Positions 1 to 11,610 of a stretch of 64,000 bases of DNA are shown here, in pieces (position 1 is the stretch's first letter; every line of letters starts with the position of its first letter). Below the pieces are notes generated by a model, which did no database searches, had not been told where the DNA came from, and saw only the letters and a program-made list of their open reading frames with translations. This DNA comes from Nesterenkonia sphaerica (GTDB lineage Bacteria; Actinomycetota; Actinomycetes; Actinomycetales; Micrococcaceae). A program made the position numbers and the translations under genes. The stretch spans positions 1 through 64,000 of the forward strand of contig NZ_VAWA01000012.1 of assembly GCF_005771565.1 (NCBI RefSeq). Direction: 5' to 3'.

Positions 1-137
<137 letters not shown>

Positions 138-235
138 AAAATGAAAAGTTGATCTGGCAATCCGCAGATCCGTACACGGGGGTGCACGTCCTGCAGTTAC
201 CAAATAAATAAATAATTGGTTTTCAACAAACTTGG

Positions 236-254
236 CACACTATTGAGTTCTCAA
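236..254 (-). promoter_or_regulatory. rrn antitermination box (nut-like) in the 16S leader
   Basis: On the minus strand the leader reads TTGAGAACTCAATAGTGTG. This string is characteristic of actinobacterial 16S leaders, where it belongs to the NusB/NusE boxA region. It lies between the promoter and the 16S gene. The assignment rests on recognising the motif. Confidence 0.65.
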
Positions 255-318
255 GCTACAAACACCCCGGCACCACCAGAAGAAACTTCCCTCTGGATCG
301 CTCCGAAGCAACTTCTCA

Positions 319-347
319 ACCTTACCGGTTCCCGCTGCGGCTGTCAA
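319..347 (-). promoter_or_regulatory. rRNA operon promoter, TTGACA-17-TAAGGT
   Basis: On the minus strand a perfect -35 hexamer TTGACA (342-347) is followed after exactly 17 bp by TAAGGT (319-324). It lies about 180 bp upstream of the mature 16S 5' end, which is the usual distance for an rrn promoter with a leader. This is the best sigma70-type match in the gap. Confidence 0.8.
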
Positions 348-463
348 ACTCAGTGTTTCTTCTGTGTTTGAAGCGCACCACTCGAGGACCGATTCCTGGA
401 GGAGTAGTTTTGGGGTATTCACCCCGATTCGTGACCCTCGGTTTCCCTCGGGCACAGGAGATT

Positions 464-493
464 ACTTTACACACACTCTCAGCGGCGGCGCAA
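464..493 (-). promoter_or_regulatory. Possible upstream rRNA promoter, TTGCGC-18-TAAAGT
   Basis: On the minus strand TTGCGC (488-493) and TAAAGT (464-469) are separated by 18 bp, about 145 bp upstream of the stronger promoter. Tandem rrn promoters are common in actinobacteria, but the -35 here is only a partial match. Confidence 0.4.
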
Positions 494-568
494 ACTCCTT
501 GGAGGTGACCCTCACCACAGGATTCAGGCCTCTCCTGAAGCCCGCCCGCGGGGGTCAGTTGGGCCTCC

Positions 569-1906
569 TCAAGCCCGAGTGACCACCGCCAAATTCTTCT
601 TCCCCCGCCGGATCAAGAGGTACCGTCCGTGCAGCCAATTGCCCTGCGGGACAGGGCTGAGTCCGTCCTCGACCTTGACGTTGTTGATGTAGGCCCCACC
701 CTGCTCAATGGCCCGGCGCGCTTCACCGCGGCCGCTGACCAGGCCGGTCTCAGCCAGGAGGGCCACCGGAGTCGAGTCCTCCGCGCTGAGCTGCGCAGTG
801 GGCACCTCAGCGGCGACGGCTTGGAGGGTGGCCTCATCGATCTCTGAGACCTCTCCCTTGCCGAAGAGCGCCTCGGCCGCGGCGATAACTTTGCTGGTGG
901 CTGCCTCACCGTGCACCAAGGAGGTCACCTCCCAGGCGAGGGCGCGTTGAGCCTCGCGCCTGAACGGCGCCTCCCGCACTGCATCGGCGAGCTGCTGGAT
1001 CTCCTCCCGGGTCTTGAAGGTGAAGACCTTCAGGCGGTCCACCACATCAGCGTCAGCGGTGTTGAGCCAGTACTGATAGAAGGCATAGGGCGAGCACAGA
1101 GTGGCGTCGAGCCAAATGGCGTTACCCTCCGACTTGCCGAGTTTGGTGCCGTCGGAGTTGGTGATCAGCGGAGTGCCCAGCGCATGGACCTGTGCATTGG
1201 CCGCTTTGCGCACCAGCTCTGTGCCGGCAGTCAGATTGCCCCACTGGTCGGAGCCCCCGAACTGCAAGGTGCATCCGTAATCCTGATGCAGGCGCAGAAA
1301 GTCGTAACCCTGCAGCAGCTGGTAGCTGAACTCCGTGTAGGAGATGCCCTCGTCGGAGTTCAGGCGCTTGGCGACAATGTCTTTCTTGATCATGGTGCCG
1401 ACCCGGAAGTGCTTGCCGATATCCCGGAGCATCTCCAGGGCGCCCACGCCCTGCCACCAGTCGAGGTTGTTCACCAGCTGCGCGCCGTTCGCGCCCTCCA
1501 TGGACACGTAGTGGCGCACCTGGTTCTGCAATCTGCGCACCCACTCGCCGACGATCTCAGGGGTGTTGAGGACCCGCTCCCCCGATTCGCGGGGATCACC
1601 GATCAGCCCGGTAGCTCCGCCGACCAGGCCCAGCGGCTTATGCCCGGCAAGCTGAATCCGGCGCATTGTCAGCAGCTGCACCAGGTGCCCCAAGTGGAGG
1701 GAGGCGGCGGTGGGGTCGAATCCGGCGTAATACGTCAGCGGTGGTCCGGCAAGCGCGCTCTCCAATGCGGGGGCATCGGTGGAGACGTGGATCAGTCCGC
1801 GCCAGGAGAGTTCCTGGTAGATGTTCTCAAAGCTGGGGTCGTTGCGCTGCCCGGCGAGCGCGGGATTCTGGCTGTTTTCGGTCACCTGAAGTACGTTACC
1901 GCACAC
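569..1906 (-). CDS. tyrS: Tyrosyl-tRNA synthetase
   Basis: This enzyme charges tRNA-Tyr with tyrosine using ATP (class I aminoacyl-tRNA synthetase, cytoplasmic). The Rossmann catalytic domain carries a HIGH-type signature HLGH near residue 71 and a KMSKS-type loop KLGKS near residue 255. The Tyr-pocket sequence YYAGFDPTAASLHLGH is intact, and the last ~65 residues are an S4-like RNA-binding domain. About 440 aa is normal for bacterial TyrRS. The start is uncertain: GTG at 1906 has a purine run (GGGGGA) only 2 nt upstream, while an internal GTG at 1885 begins VTENSQNP but lacks a ribosome site. It is the last protein gene before the rRNA promoter. Confidence 0.96.
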   Translation of the reverse strand: MCGNVLQVTENSQNPALAGQRNDPSFENIYQELSWRGLIHVSTDAPALESALAGPPLTYYAGFDPTAASLHLGHLVQLLTMRRIQLAGHKPLGLVGGATGLIGDPRESGERVLNTPEIVGEWVRRLQNQVRHYVSMEGANGAQLVNNLDWWQGVGALEMLRDIGKHFRVGTMIKKDIVAKRLNSDEGISYTEFSYQLLQGYDFLRLHQDYGCTLQFGGSDQWGNLTAGTELVRKAANAQVHALGTPLITNSDGTKLGKSEGNAIWLDATLCSPYAFYQYWLNTADADVVDRLKVFTFKTREEIQQLADAVREAPFRREAQRALAWEVTSLVHGEAATSKVIAAAEALFGKGEVSEIDEATLQAVAAEVPTAQLSAEDSTPVALLAETGLVSGRGEARRAIEQGGAYINNVKVEDGLSPVPQGNWLHGRYLLIRRGKKNLAVVTRA

Positions 1907-1920
1907 ATTCCCCCGATGCT

Positions 1921-4299
1921 TCAGAACCCTGCGGGCAGACTCCGGGAGGTGATCACGCGCAGCGATTGGGTCGAGCGCGTCATCGCCACATAGAGACTGC
2001 CGACCCGCCCCCCGGCCTCCTGGAGCAGTCCCGCTGGCTCCACCAGCACGACGCCGTCGAACTCCAGGCCCTTTGCCTCATCTGCGGTCAGCGCCACGAC
2101 ATCTTGGGTCATCGATCCGGCGCCGGTACCCACACGTTTGCCGAACGTCTCCTGCAGCGACCGACGCAGGGCTCCGATTTCAGTCACCGGCGCGATCACA
2201 GCGATGATGCCCTCACCGAGTCTGGAGTGCTCGGCGGCCACAGCCTCGGTGGCAGCCGGTACCAGCGCCGCGGCGTCGTCGCAATGTTCAATAATCGGCT
2301 CGTGGTCCCCTTCCCGCACCGTGCGCAGCGAGGTGATCTCCAGCCCGTTGGCCGCTGCCACCTGCTCGGCGAGCTGCACGATGTTCCGCGGGGTGCGGTA
2401 GTTGACGGTGAGCTCTTCCACACGCAGGCGGTCTCCGACGAAGGGCGCGAAAGCCGCCTCCCAGCTGCGCGCAGCCGATGCTGAGGAGCCTTGAGCGATG
2501 TCCCCGACTGCGGTAAACGATTTCAGCGGGCAGCGGCGCATCAGCACATGCCACTGCATGGGTGAGAGCTCCTGGGCCTCATCGACCACAATGTGACCGT
2601 AGGTCCAGGTGCGGTCGACCCCGGCACGCTCGGAAGCGGTCATCCGGACACCGCGGTCGGCGTTGAGATCGGCAATCGCCTCAGCGTCGAGGAACCCCTC
2701 AATTCCCATTTCTTCCAGCTGGGGGGCGGCATTCTCCACGGCTTTGCGCGCGTTCTCAAGGTCCTTCTCGCGGGTGTGCTTCCGCCGGGCCTCATCGCGT
2801 CCGGCGGATTCGTCCAGCTCGCCCAGCAGCTCGGCCGCCTCATCCAGCAGCGGGGCGTCGGCAACGGTAAATGCGCTGCCCGGTTCCCGGCGCAGCAGCT
2901 GACGCTCGGCAGCGGTGAGTCCGGGAGCGACGTCGGCCAGGTAATCAGGCTTGGCGAACAGGTCTTCGAGCAGGGCCTGCGGGGTTCGAGGCATCCAGCA
3001 GAGGTTCAGCAGCACCCGAACATCCCGGGACTGCCGGACATCTTCTGCCAGATAGCTGCGATCGGCATCGTTGCCGGCCGAGCGCTGCTGCAGCACACGT
3101 TCCACCTTCTCCGCAATCTCCTTGACCATGACTTTGACGAATGTGGAGCGTGCCTCGTTGTAGGCCTTCCCGGTAGCTTTCGCGCGGTCGATTCCGCGCT
3201 TGACCATCTTCGGGGTGACGGTGACCTTCACGCCCTCGACCACCACCTCGCGGGGCTGGGGGATGTTCCGGCGGCGGTGGGCGACGGCCTCCCCGATGAT
3301 CTGGACCCAGTCCAATCGTCCCTTGAGCTCGGCGACCTGAGGATCGGGCTCCTCCACACTGCGCACGCCTGGGTAGAGATCCGCCAATGACGACATCACC
3401 ACTCCGGTTTCGCCCAGGGACGGCAGCACCCGTTCGATGTAGGACATGAACGTGGAGTTGGGCCCAACTATCAGCACCCCGGCCGACTTCAGCCTCTCCC
3501 GGTGGGCATAGAGCAGGTAAGCCGCGCGGTGCAGCGCCACAGCGGTCTTCCCAGTACCCGGCCCTCCTTGGACCACCAGCACCCCGGAGCGGTCGGCGCG
3601 GATGATGCCGTCCTGTTCGGACTGGATGGTGGCGACGATATCGCCCATCTGTCCGGTGCGGCGGGCTTTCAGCGCTGCCAGCAGCGCGCCGTCGCCGTGG
3701 TTCTCGGTGCCTTCATCCAGCACCGTGGCATCGAGCACCTCGTCCTCCAGACCCTGGACGGAGCGGCGCTTCAGCAGCAGGTGCCGGCGCCGGCGCACCC
3801 CGTGACGATCGAATGCCGTGGCCTGATAGAACACCCCGGCCTCAGGTGCTCGCCAGTCGAGCATCAGCCGCTGCCTGGCCTCCGAGGTCAGGCCGATGCG
3901 GCCGATGTACCGGCAGTCACCGTTGTCCAGATCCAGGCGCCCGAAGACAAGCCGGTCGTCAACGGCGCTGAGCTGAGCAAGCCGGTCCTCGTACATAGTG
4001 GCGAAAGCGTCGCGTTCGGAGATGTTCTGCATGGTGCCGACCGCACCGGTGGCGCGCACCTTCGCCAGCTGCCGGTGATTCTCCTCGCGCAGTTGGTCGA
4101 GCCGCCGGTAGAGGGCAGCGACGTATTCGCGCTCCTGGTCAATCCCAGCGTCGATCGCAGGAAGCGGTGTCGCTTCACTCGGCGCACTGTTATGCGGAGC
4201 AGGGCTGGGCCCGTCGTTGCTGGACCCATTCTGGACGGGCCTGTCTTGGCTGGGCCCGTTCTGGCTGGCCGCTGCTGCCGTGGTCTTCGATTCACTCAT
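1921..4299 (-). CDS. helD: HelD/HelR-type RNA polymerase-associated ATPase (UvrD/Rep superfamily)
   Basis: This is a superfamily 1 ATPase of about 792 aa. A Walker A motif GGPGTGKT sits near residue 245, a DEAQ Walker B box lies in the second half, and a UvrD-like C-terminal helicase core is present. An N-terminal coiled segment (REYVAALYRRLDQLREEN) precedes the ATPase, as in HelD proteins, which push into RNA polymerase and release stalled complexes. Actinobacterial relatives (HelR) can protect polymerase against rifampicin. The first ~45 residues are a Pro/Asn/Ser-rich repeat (QNGPSQDRPVQNGSSNDGPS) and look disordered. I chose the ATG at 4299 (MSESK), with GGGAGAG 12 nt upstream, over an in-frame TTG at 4329. 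tyrS follows closely. Confidence 0.85.
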   Translation of the reverse strand: MSESKTTAAAASQNGPSQDRPVQNGSSNDGPSPAPHNSAPSEATPLPAIDAGIDQEREYVAALYRRLDQLREENHRQLAKVRATGAVGTMQNISERDAFATMYEDRLAQLSAVDDRLVFGRLDLDNGDCRYIGRIGLTSEARQRLMLDWRAPEAGVFYQATAFDRHGVRRRRHLLLKRRSVQGLEDEVLDATVLDEGTENHGDGALLAALKARRTGQMGDIVATIQSEQDGIIRADRSGVLVVQGGPGTGKTAVALHRAAYLLYAHRERLKSAGVLIVGPNSTFMSYIERVLPSLGETGVVMSSLADLYPGVRSVEEPDPQVAELKGRLDWVQIIGEAVAHRRRNIPQPREVVVEGVKVTVTPKMVKRGIDRAKATGKAYNEARSTFVKVMVKEIAEKVERVLQQRSAGNDADRSYLAEDVRQSRDVRVLLNLCWMPRTPQALLEDLFAKPDYLADVAPGLTAAERQLLRREPGSAFTVADAPLLDEAAELLGELDESAGRDEARRKHTREKDLENARKAVENAAPQLEEMGIEGFLDAEAIADLNADRGVRMTASERAGVDRTWTYGHIVVDEAQELSPMQWHVLMRRCPLKSFTAVGDIAQGSSASAARSWEAAFAPFVGDRLRVEELTVNYRTPRNIVQLAEQVAAANGLEITSLRTVREGDHEPIIEHCDDAAALVPAATEAVAAEHSRLGEGIIAVIAPVTEIGALRRSLQETFGKRVGTGAGSMTQDVVALTADEAKGLEFDGVVLVEPAGLLQEAGGRVGSLYVAMTRSTQSLRVITSRSLPAGF

Positions 4300-4406
4300 C
4301 CGGTGGCGTGACTCTCCCGTTTTGGTCAAAACGATCAGTCAATACTACTCCCCCGGGGTGAACTCTCCGCGGCGCGGACATCATGACCCGTCTGCGGGTC
4401 GGGGAC

Positions 4407-5072
4407 TCAGGTGCGGCGCAGCAGGGTGAAGCCGTCCCATCCCTTGGAACCCACGGTCTGCAGCGCGGTGGCGGTGAGCCGGGAGTCGGAAGCGATTCTG
4501 TCCATCAGTCGGCGGGTGCCGATGATGTCGGGATCGTGGGAGGAGGCATCAATCACCGCGCCGCCGCGGACAGTGTTGTCGATGACCAGGACGCTGCCGG
4601 GGCGGCTCAGCTGGAGGGCAGCGTCGAGGTAGTCGGGGTTGGACTTCTTGTCAGCATCGATGAAGATCAGGTCAAACGGTTCGGCTCCCTGGCTGATCAG
4701 GGACTGCATTGTCTCCGCGGCGGGTCCCCGGAGGATCTGAATCTGCTCGCCGAGCCCGGCGCGGTCAATGTTCTCCTGGGCGATGTCAGCATTGCGCTCT
4801 TCGAGCTCGCAGGTGATCACCCGGGCCCCGGGGCCGGCCGCCCGCGCCATCCACAGCGCCGAATAGCCTGCCAGCGTGCCGATCTCCAAGATGCGGACCG
4901 CTCCGGTGATCTGCACCAGCAGCGCGAGGAAACCACCCATGGTGGGAGTGACGTCGATGCCGGGGTAGAGCGTGTCGCTGGAGCTCTCCCGCGCAGTGCG
5001 CAGCGCATGGTCCTCATCCACCAACTTCTGCGCCAGATAGTCGTCCACCGCGGCCCACTGCTCTGCACTCAT
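4407..5072 (-). CDS. SAM-dependent O-methyltransferase, CCoAOMT/Methyltransf_3 family
   Basis: This 221-residue soluble protein has the class I methyltransferase fold. The SAM loop is EIGTLAGYSALWMA and the metal/substrate motif is FIDADK, which marks the caffeoyl-CoA/catechol O-methyltransferase-like family (Mg-dependent, acting on vicinal hydroxyls). Length and motif order are those of the full family. Bacterial members are often of unknown substrate, and nothing nearby names one. It lies between the mpg gene and the helD-like gene on the same strand, separated by about 100 bp on each side. Confidence 0.85.
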   Translation of the reverse strand: MSAEQWAAVDDYLAQKLVDEDHALRTARESSSDTLYPGIDVTPTMGGFLALLVQITGAVRILEIGTLAGYSALWMARAAGPGARVITCELEERNADIAQENIDRAGLGEQIQILRGPAAETMQSLISQGAEPFDLIFIDADKKSNPDYLDAALQLSRPGSVLVIDNTVRGGAVIDASSHDPDIIGTRRLMDRIASDSRLTATALQTVGSKGWDGFTLLRRT

Positions 5073-5168
5073 GCTTTCAGGTTAGTCCCGGGTGTGGGGC
5101 TCGGGGAAGGGTCCGCACCGGGATCAGAGTGGTGGAGCCGCCGCGGAGTCGCTGGGGCGCAGTCACAG

Positions 5169-5858
5169 TTACTGCGGCGAGGCCAGCCGCTTCCCGGGTC
5201 GGTACTGCGAGACCGTGGGATCGGACTCCACCCAGAAGCGCCATGGGAACTCTGTGCTGCCGCCCGCACCGGAGACCCCGACACGGGGGCCGGAGAGCAC
5301 CGCCGGTGGGGCCGCTGCAGGCGTCAGCTCCATCCGCACTCCAGCCGGGCCGGATGCGGGGCTGGGGTGCGCGTCAGTGAGGCGGACCGGTGTGCCGTCC
5401 ATCTGAAGCGTGATACCCAGGCCTTCACCGAGCCGACCGGGTCCGGAGAGGAGCTTGGCGCCGGTGTCCTTTCCGCCCCGGCGTGCCACGGCCAGCTCCC
5501 TGCCGCGGAGGACCTCCCCGGCGCGGAGCAGGACCCCGCCGGCCTGGGCTGCTCCGGCCACGAGGTTCAGACAGCGGTGGATGCCGTAGCTGCGGTAGAC
5601 ATAGGCCTGACGCGGAGGACCGAACAGCGTGGCGTTGCGGGCTGTCAGACCGCGGAAGGCGTGCGAACCGGGGTCCTCCCCCTGGTCGCCGTAGGCCTCC
5701 ACCTCGGTGAGCTTCACCGTGACCGAACCCTCCTGCGTGGTGACGGTCAGGGCGCAGCCCAGCAAGTGGGGCGCGAGCTCCACCGGATGCTGGTCAAACA
5801 GGGCGCTGAGCTGCCGGGAACTGGGCTCGCGGGAAGCAGGTTCGCGGTATTTGGGCAT
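5169..5858 (-). CDS. mpg: DNA-3-methyladenine glycosylase (AAG/MPG family)
   Basis: This is a base-excision repair enzyme that removes alkylated purines. The protein is 229 aa, the usual length for bacterial AAG. It has the active-site segment TEVEAYGDQGEDPGSHAFRG with the catalytic Glu, the DNA-intercalating region YVYRSYGIHRCLN, and GPGRLGEGLGI towards the C-terminus. The frame stays open much further upstream, but there it only shadows the lytic transglycosylase gene. The family start is ATG at 5858 (MPKYREP), with GAGGAG lying in the end of the upstream gene. The close spacing (16 nt) suggests it is co-transcribed with argGH and the transglycosylase. Confidence 0.93.
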   Translation of the reverse strand: MPKYREPASREPSSRQLSALFDQHPVELAPHLLGCALTVTTQEGSVTVKLTEVEAYGDQGEDPGSHAFRGLTARNATLFGPPRQAYVYRSYGIHRCLNLVAGAAQAGGVLLRAGEVLRGRELAVARRGGKDTGAKLLSGPGRLGEGLGITLQMDGTPVRLTDAHPSPASGPAGVRMELTPAAAPPAVLSGPRVGVSGAGGSTEFPWRFWVESDPTVSQYRPGKRLASPQ

Positions 5859-5874
5859 GGCGGGGGCGTGCTCC

Positions 5875-9377
<3,503 letters not shown>

Positions 9378-9425
9378 TGATGCTCCTAGATATGAAGTCG
9401 GATCGGCTTAGCTCGCCGCCCATTC

Positions 9426-9458
9426 TACATAAATATACATACCTTTGCATACTTATCG
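9426..9458 (-). promoter_or_regulatory. Predicted ArgR operator (two ARG-box-like motifs) upstream of argG
   Basis: An unusually AT-rich island in GC-rich DNA lies 49-81 bp upstream of the argG start. It contains two related motifs on the + strand: CTACATAAATATACAT (9426-9441) and TTGCATACTTATCG (9445-9458). The same TGCATA and AATATT/AAATAT elements recur upstream of argC. ArgR sites in bacteria are paired AT-rich ARG boxes, and argR itself lies in this cluster. Confidence 0.65.
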
Positions 9459-9492
9459 TAAACAGGGTCGCCGCCACGGCATACTCTGGACG

Positions 9493-9556
9493 CATCAGGC
9501 GGTTGTTGCATCTTCAGGTGCCTCTGGAGGGCTGACGCCTCAACAACACCCTGATG
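9493..9556. repeat. Interrupted 16-bp inverted repeat upstream of the ankyrin gene
   Basis: CATCAGG (9493-9499) and GTTGTTG (9502-9508) are exactly complementary to CAACAAC (9541-9547) and CCTGATG (9550-9556). This gives two 7-bp stems separated by one 2-nt mismatched step, with a 32-nt loop. It lies between the argG operator and the ankyrin gene start. No T-run follows on either strand. The role is unknown; it could be a leader structure of the ankyrin mRNA or a remnant of a small mobile repeat. Confidence 0.6.
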
Positions 9557-9615
9557 GTGGGGCGCGGAGAAGCCTCCCGCACGTGGCTGCGGCGGCGGCC
9601 GCGTAAGGTGGTGCC

Positions 9616-10044
9616 ATGGCAGATGACCGGCCTGCTGGGCCACCACCAGAGCTGACTGATGAACAGGTGGAGTTTCTGCACTCCATGCTCGACCTCGCCC
9701 GCGCGGGGAAGACTGGTGAGCTGCTGGGCTTCGTTGATCAGGGAGTCCCGGTCAACCTCACCAACGCGCACGGTGATTCGCTGCTGATACTGGCCGCCTA
9801 CAACGGCCATGCGGAGCTGGTGCGCGGGTTGTTGGAACGCCGGGCCGATCCGGACCGGGTCAACGATCGCGGCCAGACGGCCCTGGGATGCGCGGTGTTC
9901 CGCCAGAACCATGCCATCACAGAAGAGCTGCTGGCCGCCGGGGCCGACCCGCGCAAAGGCGAGCAGAACGCCTACGCCGTGACCGAGATGTTCGGGCTCG
10001 ACGCGATGCGCGCCCTCTTCGCTCAGCGCCCGGACACGGCGTGA
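9616..10044 (+). CDS. Small ankyrin-repeat protein
   Basis: This 142-residue soluble protein has about three ankyrin repeats and no other domain. The repeats are visible as NAHGDSLLILAAYNGHAELVRGLLERRADPD, then NDRGQTALGCAVFRQNHAITEELLAAGADP (each split here only for description), with an imperfect repeat before them and a short C-terminal helix. Ankyrin proteins bind other proteins; no enzymatic residues are seen. It is transcribed opposite to all arg genes, diverging from argG and converging on argR, so it breaks the arg cluster in two. The partner is unknown. Confidence 0.85.
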   Translation: MADDRPAGPPPELTDEQVEFLHSMLDLARAGKTGELLGFVDQGVPVNLTNAHGDSLLILAAYNGHAELVRGLLERRADPDRVNDRGQTALGCAVFRQNHAITEELLAAGADPRKGEQNAYAVTEMFGLDAMRALFAQRPDTA

Positions 10045-10074
10045 GCCACCAGCGACACCCCCGGGGGTGAGCTC

Positions 10075-10572
10075 TCAGCCTCGGGACTCGGCCAGCGCGG
10101 TGAAGTAGTCGGCGACCTGCTGGCCACCGTCGGGGTCCTGGGCGATCACCATAATGGTGTCGTCGCCTGCAATGGTGCCCAAAATGTCCCGTGAGGCCGC
10201 GTGGTCCACCGCGCTGGCCAGGAACTGCGCGGCACCTGGTGGGGTGCGCAGCACCACAAGATTTGCGCTGGCTTCGGCGGAGACCAGCAGGTCCCGGCAC
10301 AGCGAGGCCAGCTTCGCGGTGGAGGTCTCGGTGATGTCAGCTTGGAATTCGCGGTCGTGGCCCTCGGTGGGCACCGCGTAGATGAGGCCGCCGTCGCCGG
10401 AGCGCACCCGAGCCGCACCGATCTCCACCAGGTCCCGTGACAGGGTCCCCTGGGTGACCCGCACGCCTTCGGCGGCCAAGTCCCGTGCTAGCTCGGCCTG
10501 GGACTTGATTGAGGAGCGGGAGATCAGCTCACGGATCTTGGCGTGGCGGGCGGTCTTGGTGGTCGGAGTCAC
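10075..10572 (-). CDS. argR: Arginine repressor
   Basis: This is an arginine-dependent DNA-binding repressor, active as a hexamer. The 165-aa protein has an N-terminal winged helix (RHAKIRELISRSSIKSQ, VTQGTLSRDL) and a C-terminal oligomerisation and arginine-binding domain with the signature GTIAGDDT. The start is GTG at 10572, whose GTGA overlaps the argF TGA stop, so translation is probably coupled to argF. The longer upstream frame is argF sequence in another phase. It should act on the AT-rich boxes upstream of argC and argG. Confidence 0.96.
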   Translation of the reverse strand: MTPTTKTARHAKIRELISRSSIKSQAELARDLAAEGVRVTQGTLSRDLVEIGAARVRSGDGGLIYAVPTEGHDREFQADITETSTAKLASLCRDLLVSAEASANLVVLRTPPGAAQFLASAVDHAASRDILGTIAGDDTIMVIAQDPDGGQQVADYFTALAESRG

Positions 10573-11543
10573 TGGCCCTGCACCTGCCGCACTGTACGGA
10601 CCGTGTCCTGATCGGCGAGACCGGATTCCACCAGCAGCCAGGCCATGAGCGCCTTCTGCGTGTGCAGGCGGTTCTCCGCCTCCTCCCACACCACCGACCG
10701 TGGCCCGTCGATCACCTCAGCGGTGATCTCCGCACCACGGAACGCGGGCAGGCAGTGCAGCACCACGGCGTGGTCGTGGGCGTGGCTCAGCGCCTGGGCG
10801 TTGAGCTGGTAGTCACCGAAGAGTCCCCGGCGGGCAGTCTCCTCGTGCTCCTGGCCCATGGAGATCCAGGTGTCGGTGGCCACGGCGTCGGCCGCTTCCA
10901 GTGCCGCTGCCGGGTCCGTGGTGACCGTGACGCTGCCGCCCGTGGTGCGCGCCCGCTGCTGAGCGGCACTGACCACCTCAGCGGCCGGGAGGTAGCCTTC
11001 GGGGCCTGCGATCCGGACGTGCATTCCGGCATTGGCACCGGCAAGCAGGTAAGAGTTGGCCATGTTGTTCGCCGCATCCCCCAGGTAGGCCAGGACCTTG
11101 CCCTGGAGCGGGCCGAGGTGGTCGCGGAGGGTCAGCAGGTCGGCCAGCAGCTGGCAGGGGTGGAAGTCGTCCGAGAGGGAGTTGATCACGGGGACCCGCG
11201 AGTGCTGAGCCATCTCGTCCAGGCCTGCGTGGGCGTAGGTGCGCCAGACGATGAGGCTGACCTGCCGGTCCAGGACCCGTGCGGTGTCCGAGATGGACTC
11301 CTTGTGGCCCAGCTGGGCCTCGCCGGGGTTGAACACCAGCGGGTGTCCCCCCAGGGCCGCGATCCCGGCGCTGAAGGACACCCGCGTCCGGGTGGAGGTC
11401 TTGTCGAAGATCACCGCCGCAGTCTGCGGTCCGGCGAGTGCTTTGACGGCGTACGGGTGCTTGCGCATCCACGCCGCAAGCCCCAGCACCTGGTGCAGCT
11501 CGTCGGGGCTGAGGTCCAAGTCGGTGAGGAAGTGTCTGGTCAT
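10569..11543 (-). CDS. argF: Ornithine carbamoyltransferase
   Basis: This enzyme converts ornithine plus carbamoyl phosphate to citrulline. The 324-aa protein has the carbamoyl-phosphate loop KTSTRTR near residue 50, and downstream the HCLPAF motif containing the ornithine-site Cys. The family start MTRHFLTDLDL is at ATG 11543, with GAGG about 9 nt upstream. The frame is open further upstream, but that stretch is Pro/Ala-rich and unlike the family. It sits between argD (67-bp gap) and argR (4-bp overlap). Confidence 0.96.
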   Translation of the reverse strand: MTRHFLTDLDLSPDELHQVLGLAAWMRKHPYAVKALAGPQTAAVIFDKTSTRTRVSFSAGIAALGGHPLVFNPGEAQLGHKESISDTARVLDRQVSLIVWRTYAHAGLDEMAQHSRVPVINSLSDDFHPCQLLADLLTLRDHLGPLQGKVLAYLGDAANNMANSYLLAGANAGMHVRIAGPEGYLPAAEVVSAAQQRARTTGGSVTVTTDPAAALEAADAVATDTWISMGQEHEETARRGLFGDYQLNAQALSHAHDHAVVLHCLPAFRGAEITAEVIDGPRSVVWEEAENRLHTQKALMAWLLVESGLADQDTVRTVRQVQGQ

Positions 11544-11610
11544 AGGTGCGTGCCTCGATGGGGTTTCTGGTGCAGGGTCTCGCGCAGCTTCAGTGGCCTC
11601 GTATGCCGCT

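Larger units (their letters stand above)
138..568 (-). other. rRNA operon leader and promoter region; no protein gene seen
   Basis: This 430-base gap lies between the tyrS stop and the 16S 5' end, and all recognisable signals point leftwards. It holds a good sigma70-type promoter (319-347), a second weaker candidate (464-493), and an antitermination-like box (236-254). It also has two leader hairpins: 171-188 (7 bp, GGGG loop on the + strand) and 151-170 (GATCTG/CAGATC). The latter may be part of the 16S processing stem. The reading frames that cross the region have no coding character. Confidence 0.7.

Noticed and set aside
523-539. Hairpin TTCAGG/CCTGAA after tyrS as an intrinsic terminator
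   Set aside because: The 6-bp stem is not followed by a T-run on the minus strand; it is too weak to call.
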